DNA of 51,279 nt from JANLIQ01 sp964362925 (GCA_964362925.1 CAYIGA010000001.1:1-51279), one strand, 5' to 3'. Numbered from the stretch's first letter, positions 10,501 through 18,210 are shown. Notes: generated by a model from the sequence alone, not told the origin. A program made the numbers and translations.

Positions 10501-10885
10501 CAAACGAACGGACGATCTGGGAAACAACAACCCTCTCGACACCGTTAATAATAAAGGTACCTCGATCGGTCATCAGCGGAAAATCACCCAAAAAGACTTC
10601 GCCGGTTTTAGTTTTGTTGGTTAATTTGTTAGTCAATTTGATCTGACAGCGCAAAGGAGCCTTGAAAGAAAGATTTTTGTCTTTGGCGGTTTTCTCGTCG
10701 TATTTGGCCGGATCAAGTGAGTATTTACCAAATTCGAGTGAAAAGAGCTTGCCGGTAAAATCTTCAACGGGCGAAATTTCGCCTAAGAGTTCACCGATGC
10801 CCTCATCAAAAAGCCAGCCGTAACTTTTCAGCTGTACTTCAATTAAATTAGAAAGCCCCCCTTGCGCCTCTAACGGGCGAAACAA
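7547..10885 (-). CDS. rpoB: DNA-directed RNA polymerase subunit beta
   Basis: Second-largest RNA polymerase subunit, 1112 residues. Landmarks: N-terminal LSNLIEVQLKSYGWLFDEG, the rifampicin region around residues 371-400 ending in ATGPGGLSREHAGF, the RDVHRSHYGRVCPI segment, and the GDKMAGRHGNKGV motif. No ATG start exists: TTG 10885 is used here, but AGGAGG at 10899-10904 is 13 bases away, and CTG 10894 (4 bases from it, giving M-RKLFRPLE) fits other RpoB N-termini well. Positions equal to E. coli D516 and R529 are Asn381 and Thr394, whereas H526 and S531 are kept (His391, Ser396). The C-terminus is an acidic tail rich in Glu. Transcribed together with rpoC. Confidence 0.97.
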   Translation of the reverse strand: MFRPLEAQGGLSNLIEVQLKSYGWLFDEGIGELLGEISPVEDFTGKLFSLEFGKYSLDPAKYDEKTAKDKNLSFKAPLRCQIKLTNKLTNKTKTGEVFLGDFPLMTDRGTFIINGVERVVVSQIVRSFGVLFTSETISGRNLFGAKVIPNRGTWLEFETNSRNVISVKVDRKRRIPITTLLRALANINDKQIVALFKAVDNNKDAQYIESTLARDPATTYEEALIEVYKRIRPGDLVTSETAKSYIETIFFNPKRYDLGRVGRYKINQRLELNVANTAKNRVLRFEDIVEIIIEIIRLNNSPGSQPDDIDHLKNRRVRAVGELVQNRIRVGLLRVERIIKDRMSQIAEPDEVNPIALINSRPVAAILQEFFASSQMSQFMNQTNPLAELEHKRTLSATGPGGLSREHAGFDVRDVHRSHYGRVCPITTPEGQNIGLVGYLASNARVNEYGFIETPFRKIEVKNGKAHVTSKIEYLDAYDEEKYTLVPFSTRLDSLGHIIGSKVIARRHGEPLIESPVHVDYIDVSPQQTVSISSALIPFVEHNDATRASMGSNMQRQAVPLVKPQSPIVGTGLEGAVKDSGQLVVSENDGVVQYADGEQIRIKSGQKEKTYLLSKFVRSNQSTCINQRSTVKIGDKVKKGQVIVDSSASDMGELAIGQNVIVAYLSWGGYNYEDAIIVSERLVRDDRFTSIHIEKYSTEVRDTKLGPELITRDIPNVGDEALANLDEQGIIRIGAEISSGEILVGKITPRGETELTAEEKLLRAIFGEKAKDVKDTSLRLPHGERGKVVEVKVFSKDVGDELPAGVYQQIEVSIAQLRKVTVGDKMAGRHGNKGVISVVLPEADMPFLPDGTPVDIILNPLGVISRMNLGQILETHLGWAAEKLHYKVASPAFFGVPINNIVAELKKAGLPESGKIQLRDGRAGVEYDEQTTVGIKYMLKLIHLVDDKIHARSTGPYSMVTQQPLGGKAQFGGQRFGEMEVWALEAYGAAHILQEMLTIKSDDVIGRAKAYEAIIRGEEIQKPQVPASFAVLVRELQGLMLNVEVIENEGRLRELENQRVLMQAEVFATGMKIDEEAEILDLADQELKEPEPEENELAEEPEEVKVAKREKN

Positions 10886-11003
10886 CTTACGCAGTAATCC
10901 TCCTAGCTAGTCACACAAAAGCCCGCTCCAACACGGAACAAACCCCTACGACCCGAATGTCGTTCGTTTACTTTCTCTAATATCCCCAACTTATCTGATC
11001 CTT

Positions 11004-11031
11004 ATGATAAAGTATTTCTGACCTTTGTCAA
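11004..11031 (-). promoter_or_regulatory. rpoB-rpoC promoter
   Basis: TTGACA (11026-11031) and TATCAT (11004-11009) with a 16-base spacer, read on the minus strand. The start of transcription would be near 10997, giving a leader of roughly 100-110 bases that ends in the AGGAGG site of rpoB. It lies back to back with the plus-strand promoter at 11046. Confidence 0.75.
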
Positions 11032-11045
11032 GCCCTGTCGAAAAT

Positions 11046-11073
11046 TTGACAAGTATCAAACTTGGTGTATTTA
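11046..11073 (+). promoter_or_regulatory. Promoter of the exported propeller-like gene
   Basis: TTGACA (11046-11051), 16-base spacer, TATTTA (11068-11073). The gene start at 11137 lies about 57 bases downstream of the expected transcription start. The -35 boxes of this promoter and of rpoB are only about 14 bases apart. Confidence 0.6.
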
Positions 11074-11136
11074 ACAGACAAATGCTTATGCTTCGCCAAA
11101 AGCTATCCATTCGCCACCTTAACAGGGGGTTCAACC

Positions 11137-11721
11137 GTGAGATTCGCCAAACTGTTCGTCGCAAGCATGGCGGTTCTGCTTGTCCTTGTCGCTGTCGAAC
11201 TGGCAGTGGAGGAAACAAAAACGACTTCGGCTTCGTCCCGAATCGTTATTGGATCGGCTACCAGAGCTGGAATTAGACTACCGGACGGAACGAAAGTCGT
11301 TGTTTACCGGAAGGGTTCGGGAAGAGACAACGGCATCTGGACAATGAATAGCGACGGCACTAATCAGGTCCACATCCTAAAGGAGTTTTATTCACATTCA
11401 AAATATTTCTACCCAGGCTGGTTGTCTAACAGCCAAATCGTTTGTTTTAGAGTTGGGTCAGGATCAGAAGAGCCTGGCAAAGATATAATGATCGTCAACT
11501 CCGATGGTAGTCTTGATAGGAAATTGTCGATCAAAAACCAATGGCTCGAGGAACTGGGCTGCTCAGCCGATGGTTCGATGATCATGTTTGGCTGGGTAAG
11601 ATTTGAAGAAGGGCTTTTACCGGTATTTCCAGCCGTTATTGAAGTTGCCATTGGCAGGATTTTTGACTGGCCAGTGAACAATAAACAGACCCGGAACGCC
11701 GACTGGATCAACCTGCCCTAA
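11137..11721 (+). CDS. Exported TolB-like beta-propeller fragment protein
   Basis: 194-residue protein starting at GTG 11137, chosen because AGGGGG lies just upstream and because the frame then opens with a signal-peptide-like stretch (VRFAKLFVASMAVLLVLVAV). The rest is rich in beta strand and holds two PD40/TolB-like repeats, IWTMNSDGTNQVHIL and DIMIVNSDGSLDRKLS, plus ELGCSADGSMIMFGW, which resembles a third blade. Too short for a complete six-blade propeller, so it would need to form a partial or oligomeric one. Stand-alone gene with its own promoter and terminator. Exact function unknown; surface or periplasm-like location is inferred. Confidence 0.72.
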   Translation: MRFAKLFVASMAVLLVLVAVELAVEETKTTSASSRIVIGSATRAGIRLPDGTKVVVYRKGSGRDNGIWTMNSDGTNQVHILKEFYSHSKYFYPGWLSNSQIVCFRVGSGSEEPGKDIMIVNSDGSLDRKLSIKNQWLEELGCSADGSMIMFGWVRFEEGLLPVFPAVIEVAIGRIFDWPVNNKQTRNADWINLP

Positions 11722-11739
11722 GACATAGTTTCAACCTCT

Positions 11740-11772
11740 CCCCGGCCATTCTCGGGTGGCGGGGTATTTTTT
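11740..11772 (+). terminator. Rho-independent terminator
   Basis: Stem CCCCG-(G)-CCA / TGGCGGGG with eight pairs and one bulged G, 8-base loop, then a run of six T (11767-11772). It begins 18 bases after the stop codon of the propeller-like gene. Confidence 0.85.
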
Positions 11773-11814
11773 AGGCTAAAGGCAGAAAACGCTTTTTTGA
11801 GTGAAAATTGCGGA

Positions 11815-12780
11815 CTAATCGATCAACTTTCGCAGAGAACCGACCAATGCCGGTAGATTAGCGCCAGTTTTGGCGCTAACTAGAACGGCGTTGGGAAAAT
11901 CTCGTCGTAGTTGGGCTACTCCCTTGTCGGTTAGGAGGTCAATTTTATTTAAAACTAAAATTCTTGGTTTATCAGTCAGAGACGGGTCGTAGCGCTCAAG
12001 TTCGACCAGAATCGCTTGTTCCGATTCCAATAGGTTCGGCTCTGTCGCTTCAAGTAGATGGAGAAGTATCTTGACTCTTTGGCTGTGACGCAAAAATTGA
12101 TGACCCAGTCCTCGGCCCCGATGGGCTCCCTCAATTAACCCCGGTAAATCAACCAGAGTTGCTTGAAAATCCCCCCTCTTTAAGACACCGAGGACTGGCT
12201 CGGTCGTCGAGAAAGGATAGGCCCCGATTCGACTAGGAGCGCCAGTCAGGGCCGTCAAGAGCGACGACTTGCCGGAATTTGGTTGGCCGATTAGGCCGAC
12301 GTCGGCGATTAGCTGCAGCTCCAACCGAACTCGCCGAACTTGGCCGGCGCTGCCTTTGGTGGCTGAAAAAGGATTTTGATTAGTGGCGTGAGCAAAATGA
12401 ACGTTACCCAATCCTCCCTGACCACCAAGAGCGATAATCACCCTAGAATCGTCACCGGTCAGATCGGCCATAATTTGATTATTATCGAGATTAATAACTC
12501 GCGTTCCTGTCGGCACTAAAAGCTCCAAATCTTCGCCGGATGGGCCGGTTTTTCGCTTATTAGCCCCGTTGCTTCCTCGCGGAGCCTGGAAAATTTTGCG
12601 GTAACGAAAGGAGCTTAAAGTGTCAAGATTATGAGTCGCCCGCAAGATAATACTGCCACCCCGTCCGCCATCGCCGCCGTCCGGTCCGCCGTGGGGAACA
12701 AATTTTTCCCGCCGCCAACCGATAATACCGTCGCCGCCGCCGCCAGCTTTGAGCTCAACTTCAACCGAATCAACAAGCAT
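11815..12780 (-). CDS. obg: GTPase Obg (short form without OCT domain)
   Basis: Ribosome-associated GTPase of the Obg/CgtA family, about 321 residues. The N-terminal Obg fold is glycine-rich (KAGGGGDG, HGGPDGGDGGRGG, ALGGQGGLGN). The G domain follows with G1 GQPNSGKSS, G3 DLPGLIEGAHRGRGLG and G4 NKID, ending SAKTG. The C-terminal OCT domain of many Obg proteins is absent, as in E. coli-type short forms. ATG 12780 is preferred over the TTG one codon earlier. No clear ribosome site. Acts in 50S maturation in other bacteria. Confidence 0.95.
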   Translation of the reverse strand: MLVDSVEVELKAGGGGDGIIGWRREKFVPHGGPDGGDGGRGGSIILRATHNLDTLSSFRYRKIFQAPRGSNGANKRKTGPSGEDLELLVPTGTRVINLDNNQIMADLTGDDSRVIIALGGQGGLGNVHFAHATNQNPFSATKGSAGQVRRVRLELQLIADVGLIGQPNSGKSSLLTALTGAPSRIGAYPFSTTEPVLGVLKRGDFQATLVDLPGLIEGAHRGRGLGHQFLRHSQRVKILLHLLEATEPNLLESEQAILVELERYDPSLTDKPRILVLNKIDLLTDKGVAQLRRDFPNAVLVSAKTGANLPALVGSLRKLID

Positions 12781-12839
12781 CAATTAATCATACCAAGCCA
12801 AAATATGTTTAGGAAATCACTAATTTCGGCCGCAATTGT

Positions 12840-14210
12840 TTAAGAAGTGACAGCGAAGATTAGCTTGATTAATTCCTTAAATAAGACGGTTGGCTCCTTG
12901 GCAAAAAATGAATCGTAATTAATATTATAGACACCAGTTAGTGAATTTGGATTGGGTAGGCTAATGTTGCCAGCGGCGACAAAAATTCCCTTGAGGGTGC
13001 CATTTTTAGTATTGGGCAGAACGAAGTTAATATTTCCCCCTCCACCACCGACTTTACCAATAGCGGCATAGGCTCCGCAGTCAACTTTACCGTTATTGCC
13101 AGCGGCAAAGGTGATACTGCCGTTAACGATAAGGCCGAGCCGGGTTAACGCTTGGCAAGTCAACTCGCCGTTAATGACCAGGTTGCCGTTAACGGCAATA
13201 GTCCCGCTACCGGAAAAATTCGTTGCCCCGAGGGTTAAATCACCCTCAACATACCAGAGTTTACCTTCAGGTGGGCTGGAAAATGAGTTCGGGTTACCAT
13301 TACTAGGCAGATTACCAGTTGAATTCAAGAGCCAATTGCCAGCATAAGTACTGCCGTCAAACTTGGTACCGGCCAAACGGCGATCAAATAAATCAGTTAT
13401 CGGTCCAGAAACATTATTCCAAGCAAATTTAGTTGAGTTATTGATATAGTCTTCGATTTTAGCCGCGCCATCGATAATATCAATCTTGCCACCGACAGCG
13501 ATCGACTGGGGGTTAATTGTAAAATTTTTAATTTGGCCTGGAGCGGCGACGTTGCCTTCGACAAAGATACCCCGGACCGGCACCGTCTGGCGGAGATGGG
13601 CTTCCGGCAAGATTCGAGCGATCCCTCGGACTTTAGTAATAGCGTCCAAACAGATATGAGATTGACCTGGACCGGCGCAACCAGGTCCGGTTAATCGAGC
13701 CGTCGGAATTGAATTTGTTTCTAGAAATGTCACAACTTGGTCAAGAGCGACCTTGGAGACATCTTTGCGAAATGTCAGACGGAAATCTTTAACATTCGGC
13801 AGTTCGTCTCTCTTGAAGCCAATAATACTGATCGAATAATAGGCGCCGTCGGTGTTATTTTTTTCAATCGATGTTAGGATCCGATGTTTATCGAAGAACG
13901 CCCCGGACTCTCGAATAAAATGGGAATTAGCCAAATTGGCTGCCTCGACAAAACGATAGATAACGGTTCGGCCAGCGAAATCGGGAAAGAGCAATTTATC
14001 TGGTGTCATTATCAGCCGCGGCGGCAGCTGAATTTTTATATCCGGCCCGAGCGGAGGGGCTGGCGGATCGGGGCAGGGAGGCGGATCACAGGGTGGCGGT
14101 GGCGAACCAACTAATCGGCCAAAAATACTTGATGGCGGCGGATTGTAGGCCAGCGTTGTCGGGGCAATCAAGAGAACCAAAGCGACTACCAATAAGGCTC
14201 GATAGAGCAT
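12840..14210 (-). CDS. Exported proline-rich protein with beta-solenoid-like C-terminus
   Basis: 456 residues. Residues 1-21 form a signal peptide ending in LAY. A cysteine- and proline-rich linker (SPPPPCDPPPCPDPPAPP) follows at about 34-53. Residues 60-210 look globular with a conserved-looking Cys pair (GPGCAGPGQSHICLDA). From about 215 the sequence becomes a regular series of short strands and glycine or asparagine turns (KLWYVEGDLTLG, GTIAVNGNLVINGEL, LGLIVNGSITFAAG), like the polymer-forming or PilX-associated solenoids of surface proteins. The start lies one base after the stop of the upstream single-pass protein gene, so the two form an operon. A cell-surface structural role is inferred; no enzymatic motif is seen. 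Confidence 0.72.
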   Translation of the reverse strand: MLYRALLVVALVLLIAPTTLAYNPPPSSIFGRLVGSPPPPCDPPPCPDPPAPPLGPDIKIQLPPRLIMTPDKLLFPDFAGRTVIYRFVEAANLANSHFIRESGAFFDKHRILTSIEKNNTDGAYYSISIIGFKRDELPNVKDFRLTFRKDVSKVALDQVVTFLETNSIPTARLTGPGCAGPGQSHICLDAITKVRGIARILPEAHLRQTVPVRGIFVEGNVAAPGQIKNFTINPQSIAVGGKIDIIDGAAKIEDYINNSTKFAWNNVSGPITDLFDRRLAGTKFDGSTYAGNWLLNSTGNLPSNGNPNSFSSPPEGKLWYVEGDLTLGATNFSGSGTIAVNGNLVINGELTCQALTRLGLIVNGSITFAAGNNGKVDCGAYAAIGKVGGGGGNINFVLPNTKNGTLKGIFVAAGNISLPNPNSLTGVYNINYDSFFAKEPTVLFKELIKLIFAVTS

Positions 14211-14211
14211 A

Positions 14212-14541
14212 TTAATTTTTGAAATATTCTAGTTGGCCTTGAAATCGCGGTAATGATTCTAAATTGCCGCTATTGTTTCGTTTTAATTCGACGACCAAAT
14301 CGCCAAGATACTTTGGCTCGTCGTTGGCTAAGAGTGAATTTTCGAGCGGCGAACTGTCGCTTTGATGATCGCTGACTTTCCAAATCAGGGTGATTCCGCG
14401 CTCGCTGTCACCGACAATCGGCCCGAGTATTCCCCGGCGATAGAGGTTAAAGAAAACTAGAGAGCCGATAATGATCGCCGCTATGACTAGAAAAAGTAGA
14501 TTACGCCGAATCAAGTCAACAACCTGTCTTTCAGACTTCAT
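14212..14541 (-). CDS. Single-pass membrane protein, unknown
   Basis: 109 residues. Short basic N-terminus (MKSERQVVDLIRRN), one membrane helix at about 15-33, then a polar extracytoplasmic domain rich in Ser, Asn and acidic residues. Start ATG 14541 has GAGG about 8 bases upstream. It precedes the exported proline-rich protein with a 1-base gap, so the pair is likely made together; the arrangement resembles a pilus-minor-subunit pair but no prepilin cleavage motif is present. Family not recognised. Confidence 0.7.
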   Translation of the reverse strand: MKSERQVVDLIRRNLLFLVIAAIIIGSLVFFNLYRRGILGPIVGDSERGITLIWKVSDHQSDSSPLENSLLANDEPKYLGDLVVELKRNNSGNLESLPRFQGQLEYFKN

Positions 14542-14609
14542 GATTTTTCCTCGCCGACGTTCCGTTTAAACAACCGACCCTTCGCACCCCTATAGTTGGC
14601 ATTATATTT

Positions 14610-14638
14610 AATGTAGCAGTCAAAGACGTTTTTGACAA
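14610..14638 (-). promoter_or_regulatory. Promoter of the 14541-12840 operon
   Basis: Minus strand: TTGTCA (14633-14638), 17-base spacer, TACATT (14610-14615) preceded by TGC, an extended -10. Its -35 box overlaps a TTGACA copy of the oppositely directed gene. Confidence 0.55.
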
Positions 14639-14641
14639 AAT

Positions 14642-14669
14642 TTGACAGACAAAAATACTCGGTTAATGT
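14642..14669 (+). promoter_or_regulatory. Promoter of exported paralogue A
   Basis: TTGACA (14642-14647), 16-base spacer, TAATGT (14664-14669). The same elements with the same spacing precede paralogue B, and in both the ATG lies exactly 10 bases after the -10 box, so the leader would be about 4 bases or none. A second TTGACA occurs 10 bases upstream in both copies. Confidence 0.65.
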
Positions 14670-14679
14670 TAAGGTTGTA

Positions 14680-15357
14680 ATGACCTTAATTGCTCTTAAT
14701 CGCTTCGTTTTTGGCCTGATTGCCACGGCTGTCGGCCTTGCATTTTGGCTGGCGGCGCCAAAGGCAGTAACTGTCGCCGGTGACGTCACAACTTATACGT
14801 CAACTTGGAAGGCAACAGAATACCTAATCGCCAAGCGAACATTTCGCGGACTCGGCAACCTTCGACCTAACAACGCCCCAGCGGACATTGCCCCACCCAC
14901 CTTTGATGCAATAATAATTGGCGTCGCTACTTGGCGCGTCACGGGCAAGTTCGGCCCTAACGGTCCTTATTTTAAAGAAGATTGGCAATCGCCCGCTAGC
15001 CGACCAGTATTTACTAAAAATCAGGAAGTTAGCGGAGTGGAACCAGGCGAATGGATTGCTGGCGCCATTTGGGTAAAAAACCTAGAAACATACCCAATCG
15101 AAATAACCAAAGAACGGTTCGACGAACAGATTGTGACCCGCCCAGGCGATAATGCTACTGTCCAAGGCAATACCGCTAGTTGTGTTCCTAGATCTAATCG
15201 GTGTATTTTCACCACCGGAGCTTACGGATGGACCGATTACCATGATTTTGAATCCGCTGGCAAAGGCAAGCACCGTACTACTGGGGTGGCGATCCCGACG
15301 CTTTGGACTGTGACGGGTACTGTTTGTCAACTTGAAACAGACATTGACTGTCAGTAG
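14680..15357 (+). CDS. Exported four-cysteine protein, paralogue A
   Basis: 225 residues from ATG 14680. This start aligns with paralogue B and follows the conserved promoter by 10 bases; an earlier TTG at 14632 is inside the promoter. An N-terminal hydrophobic segment (about residues 8-27) ends in a small-residue stretch and acts as a signal or anchor. The mature part begins VTVAGDVTTYTSTWKATE and ends with a strongly conserved block containing four cysteines (ASC, RCIF, TVC, DCQ), which suggests two disulfides outside the cytoplasm. Between these, AIIIGVATWRVTGKFGPNGPYF is shared with B. No known family recognised; possibly a surface-fibre or envelope protein. Tandem duplicate of the next gene. 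Confidence 0.75.
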   Translation: MTLIALNRFVFGLIATAVGLAFWLAAPKAVTVAGDVTTYTSTWKATEYLIAKRTFRGLGNLRPNNAPADIAPPTFDAIIIGVATWRVTGKFGPNGPYFKEDWQSPASRPVFTKNQEVSGVEPGEWIAGAIWVKNLETYPIEITKERFDEQIVTRPGDNATVQGNTASCVPRSNRCIFTTGAYGWTDYHDFESAGKGKHRTTGVAIPTLWTVTGTVCQLETDIDCQ

Positions 15358-15470
15358 CGATGTTTGAATCGGACGCTTGACAGCTTCATTTGCCTTTTCC
15401 CCGCGACCAAAATAGCTGATTTTATCAAACCTAATATTGCCCTTACATTGACTAGACGTTTTTGACAAAT

Positions 15471-15498
15471 TTGACAGCCAATAATATTGGGTTATGGT
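15471..15498 (+). promoter_or_regulatory. Promoter of exported paralogue B
   Basis: TTGACA (15471-15476), 16-base spacer, TATGGT (15493-15498); the conserved ATG at 15509 follows by 10 bases. The upstream sequence GACGTTTTTGACAAA is also shared with paralogue A, so the promoter was duplicated together with the gene. Confidence 0.65.
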
Positions 15499-15508
15499 TA
15501 AGCTAGTA

Positions 15509-16132
15509 ATGTCTTTGATTGCTGTTACTCGATTGGTCTGCGGTTTAATTGTCGTCAGTTTTGGCTTTTTGGTAGTAGTGGCGCCAAGGGAAGTAACGGT
15601 CGCCGGTGACGTCACAACTTATTCGTCGACTTGGAAGGCAACAGAAAACCTAATTGCCAGGCGAGTAGTTGGTAATCATACCGATGAAATAATAATTGGG
15701 GTAGCTAGCTGGAAAGTCTTGGGACAATTTGCGCCTGACGGTCCGTATTTTAAGGAGGAATGGAGCTCGCCCTCTACCCGGCCATTCTTTGGTAATCGTC
15801 TAATTGACGAAGGGGTATTAGGAGAATGGATTACTGGCGCGATCTGGGTTACAAACTTAGTTACATACAATATCTTTATAGAGAAAAAAAGCGCTGACGC
15901 ACCTCTTTTTGGTGGTAGTGGAAAAAGTGTCAAAGTCGACGGTAAAACGGCTAGCTGCGCTTCAGGCACTAATGGCTGTATTTTTGGCAACGGAAGCTAC
16001 GGCTTCACCGATTACCACGAATTTGATTCAGCCAGCAACGGCAAGCATCGGGTTGTTGGCGTAGCGATCCCGACGCTCTGGACAGTGACTGGCACGGTTT
16101 GTGAACTTAACACCGATATCGAGTGTCGGTAG
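15509..16132 (+). CDS. Exported four-cysteine protein, paralogue B
   Basis: 207 residues from ATG 15509 (an in-frame ATG at 15494 lies inside the -10 box and is less likely). Same plan as paralogue A: hydrophobic N-terminus, VTVAGDVTTYSSTWKATE, IIIGVASWKVLGQFAPDGPYF, and a C-terminal block with the four cysteines in the same order. The middle, around residues 100-150, has diverged and is shorter than in A. The stop is followed 2 bases later by the ATG of a small membrane-protein gene. The same TAGCGATG junction is present after paralogue A, where it opens a frame of only six codons, so the duplicated unit included the start of the next gene. Confidence 0.75.
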   Translation: MSLIAVTRLVCGLIVVSFGFLVVVAPREVTVAGDVTTYSSTWKATENLIARRVVGNHTDEIIIGVASWKVLGQFAPDGPYFKEEWSSPSTRPFFGNRLIDEGVLGEWITGAIWVTNLVTYNIFIEKKSADAPLFGGSGKSVKVDGKTASCASGTNGCIFGNGSYGFTDYHEFDSASNGKHRVVGVAIPTLWTVTGTVCELNTDIECR

Positions 16133-16134
16133 CG

Positions 16135-16455
16135 ATGCTCGTCCAGGACGTTTTTCGGCCTAATTCCCCAAAGATAATCAAACTGTCGGAAGTATTTTTT
16201 TGTCTCGGTCTTTTGATCGCCATTATTGGGGCAGGGAAATACTGGCTTTTTGCCAACGTCCCGAAGAAACAGGCGGTTGATTTCCCTAGCTCAATCATCG
16301 AGCGGCGACTGGCCGTTACCAAAGCCGGCGGCGACGGTACTGTCAGCTATAATTTTTCAACCAATTTTATCCCCGGGATAGGGATTATTGTTGATCCGAG
16401 AGCCGAGCTAAAAAAACTTAAGACAGAAAACGATAAACTGCTTAATTCTCCCTAG
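16135..16455 (+). CDS. Small single-pass membrane protein
   Basis: 106 residues from ATG 16135, 2 bases after the stop of paralogue B; an in-frame GTG at 16123 is a less likely alternative start. One membrane helix at about residues 20-40 (FFCLGLLIAIIGAGKYWLF) followed by a polar domain that ends in a charged helix (AELKKLKTENDKLLN). No Shine-Dalgarno site, so translation is likely coupled to paralogue B. The function is unknown; position suggests it works with the secreted paralogue, for example as anchor or secretion partner. Confidence 0.62.
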   Translation: MLVQDVFRPNSPKIIKLSEVFFCLGLLIAIIGAGKYWLFANVPKKQAVDFPSSIIERRLAVTKAGGDGTVSYNFSTNFIPGIGIIVDPRAELKKLKTENDKLLNSP

Positions 16456-16468
16456 CGGTAGCTAAACT

Positions 16469-18013
16469 TTAGCGATTCTCCAGAACAACGGTTAAGGCCG
16501 AGGGCAGATAACTAACCAAACCGACCCCGTCAGGCAAGATAAAATCGGTTGTTTTGACGGTAATCGAGTATGTTCCGGCTGATTGATAAGGCGATAGATT
16601 CAGTCGAAGTTTAACCGCGTTATCAGCTAAGACGGCTAAAACGCTTCCTAGTCCGGAGACAAGGGTCGAGACCGATGTTGGCGTGACGGTGGTAACTTTT
16701 AGTCCGGCGCTTAAGCCGTCGTAACTAAGCTCGGGACTAACCGCTTTGACGGCGCTTGTCCCCTCTAAATCGATCTTGACGCTAATCTTGCCGATATTAT
16801 CGGCCACAGTCACTCCACTCGGTAGAGCAAGGGTCGTGGCTTGAGTAGTGTCGGCGTTCAAGCCGGAAATTGGGATTAAGGTCGTTGTTATCTCGGTCAA
16901 TTCCGCCAGGATGTCTATTGGGCCAGTGACAGTGATAACCGGCGGATCCAATACAATTGATTTAACCCAATAGCCGCCTTCCGGTTGGCCAGCGGTTATC
17001 GGACGAATGCCGACGGTTTTTAAGTTACCGGCTTTAACTAAATTAACTGTCGCTTCCACTTCAGATGGACTAAAACTAACCGAGCCGATTACTTCACCGG
17101 CCGAAGTTAGAGCAACGAGGCTGTACTTTTTAACTATTTTTTCGGTTTCGCCGTTAAGTTTTACCTGAATAATCGCCCCTTGTAGGTCGGCTAAGACTGA
17201 TTTAGGGCCACTGGCTTCAACTTTGAGCGGTTCAATGATCGGCTCGTCAGGGACGAGCTCGTTGCCAGCTTGGCCAGAAAATTTTGCCGAAACGGTGACG
17301 GTTTTTTTAATAATCGGCTCGACCGTCACCGCCACTCTCTGGGGATTAATCCGAATTATTGTTAGATCGGTAATTTTGGTCGTAACGGTAATTGGTCGAT
17401 CGTAAGTTCCTTCGCCTTGTGAAGCAACATCAACGGTGGCTGAAAAATTATCAGTTGTTAACAAGCGCCACTGACTATTTTGGGCGCTGACAATCACCCG
17501 GACGGTCACTTGACCGCCAAAACTAGCCGCCATTCCCGAAGGCAAGTTGACCGCCACTAAGGGGATGCCTGTTGGTAGTTCGGCCGTTTTGGCACCGATG
17601 CCGCTGGAAGCGCCAACGATCAAAAAAGCGCCCATGACTGAAAATAGGCCAACAAGGAGAGGGTTTAGGTACGGCGGTTCGGCGTTGGTCAAGCCAGCTC
17701 GGTCGCGACCGAATAATCCCAACCAACGATCATCAAGAAATAGCGGTAGGCCGATCACTAGTAAAACCAAACCTATTTGAGCTAAAACGTGGAGACCAGG
17801 CAAAGTAATGAAGGCGCTAATAACCAAGACCGAAGTCGCCAAGCCAATCAAAGCCAGATAGCTGATGTTTTTCCGGGAATTAAACGCCCCGATTATCAGA
17901 TATATAACCACCGCGACTAAAAGAATATCAAACGAAAAATAGAGCCAGCGGGTCGTATCGCCAACGCCAAATTGCAACCAACCCCGCCAGATATCTTTGA
18001 GCGTATTAATCAA
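16469..18013 (-). CDS. Fusion of CdaA-type membrane domain with CdaR/YbbR domains
   Basis: 514 residues. Residues about 25-103 (DILLVAVVIYLII to LDDRWLGLFGR) match the three-helix membrane part of the diadenylate cyclase CdaA, including the position where CdaA reads FQPELRRALEQLGR. The catalytic DAC domain that should follow, with its DGA and RHR motifs, is missing. Instead there is a fourth helix at about 116-136 and then several YbbR-type beta domains (IPLVAVNLPSGM..., TVTGPIDILAELTEI...) as in CdaR, the partner that regulates CdaA in Firmicutes. It may be an extracytoplasmic sensor or scaffold without cyclase activity. Start uncertain: TTG 18013 is only 2 bases from AGGAGG, and an ATT three bases later is possible. 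Confidence 0.78.
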   Translation of the reverse strand: MINTLKDIWRGWLQFGVGDTTRWLYFSFDILLVAVVIYLIIGAFNSRKNISYLALIGLATSVLVISAFITLPGLHVLAQIGLVLLVIGLPLFLDDRWLGLFGRDRAGLTNAEPPYLNPLLVGLFSVMGAFLIVGASSGIGAKTAELPTGIPLVAVNLPSGMAASFGGQVTVRVIVSAQNSQWRLLTTDNFSATVDVASQGEGTYDRPITVTTKITDLTIIRINPQRVAVTVEPIIKKTVTVSAKFSGQAGNELVPDEPIIEPLKVEASGPKSVLADLQGAIIQVKLNGETEKIVKKYSLVALTSAGEVIGSVSFSPSEVEATVNLVKAGNLKTVGIRPITAGQPEGGYWVKSIVLDPPVITVTGPIDILAELTEITTTLIPISGLNADTTQATTLALPSGVTVADNIGKISVKIDLEGTSAVKAVSPELSYDGLSAGLKVTTVTPTSVSTLVSGLGSVLAVLADNAVKLRLNLSPYQSAGTYSITVKTTDFILPDGVGLVSYLPSALTVVLENR

Positions 18014-18029
18014 ACCCTCCTGATTTTAA

Positions 18030-18110
18030 GTATTAAGCATCAGGTGGTAAGTATCAAGTACCAAATATCAAGTGATCAAGTGACGATCTCGTTAATCCTA
18101 CCTTCTCCCT
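18030..18110. repeat. Short AT-rich direct-repeat tract
   Basis: Upstream of the YbbR fusion gene the words AAGTATTAAG, AAGTATCAAG, AATATCAAG and TGATCAAGTGA recur in tandem over about 60 bases. It looks like decayed intergenic filler of the same kind as the tract between rpsL and rpsG (TAGAAT words near 2890-2920). No gene is visible on either strand. Confidence 0.45.
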
Positions 18111-18210
18111 ACCTCCTCGGAAGTGGGGAAGGCTCATGCTAAACTAATTGGCGAATCGGCGGAAGTGTCCGTCTGTAATTTAGCTAATAAATTACAAACC
18201 CCAACCATAT

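Noticed and set aside
18030..18110. Short repeats as a CRISPR array
   Set aside because: Units are under 12 bases, imperfect and without spacers; no cas gene is present.
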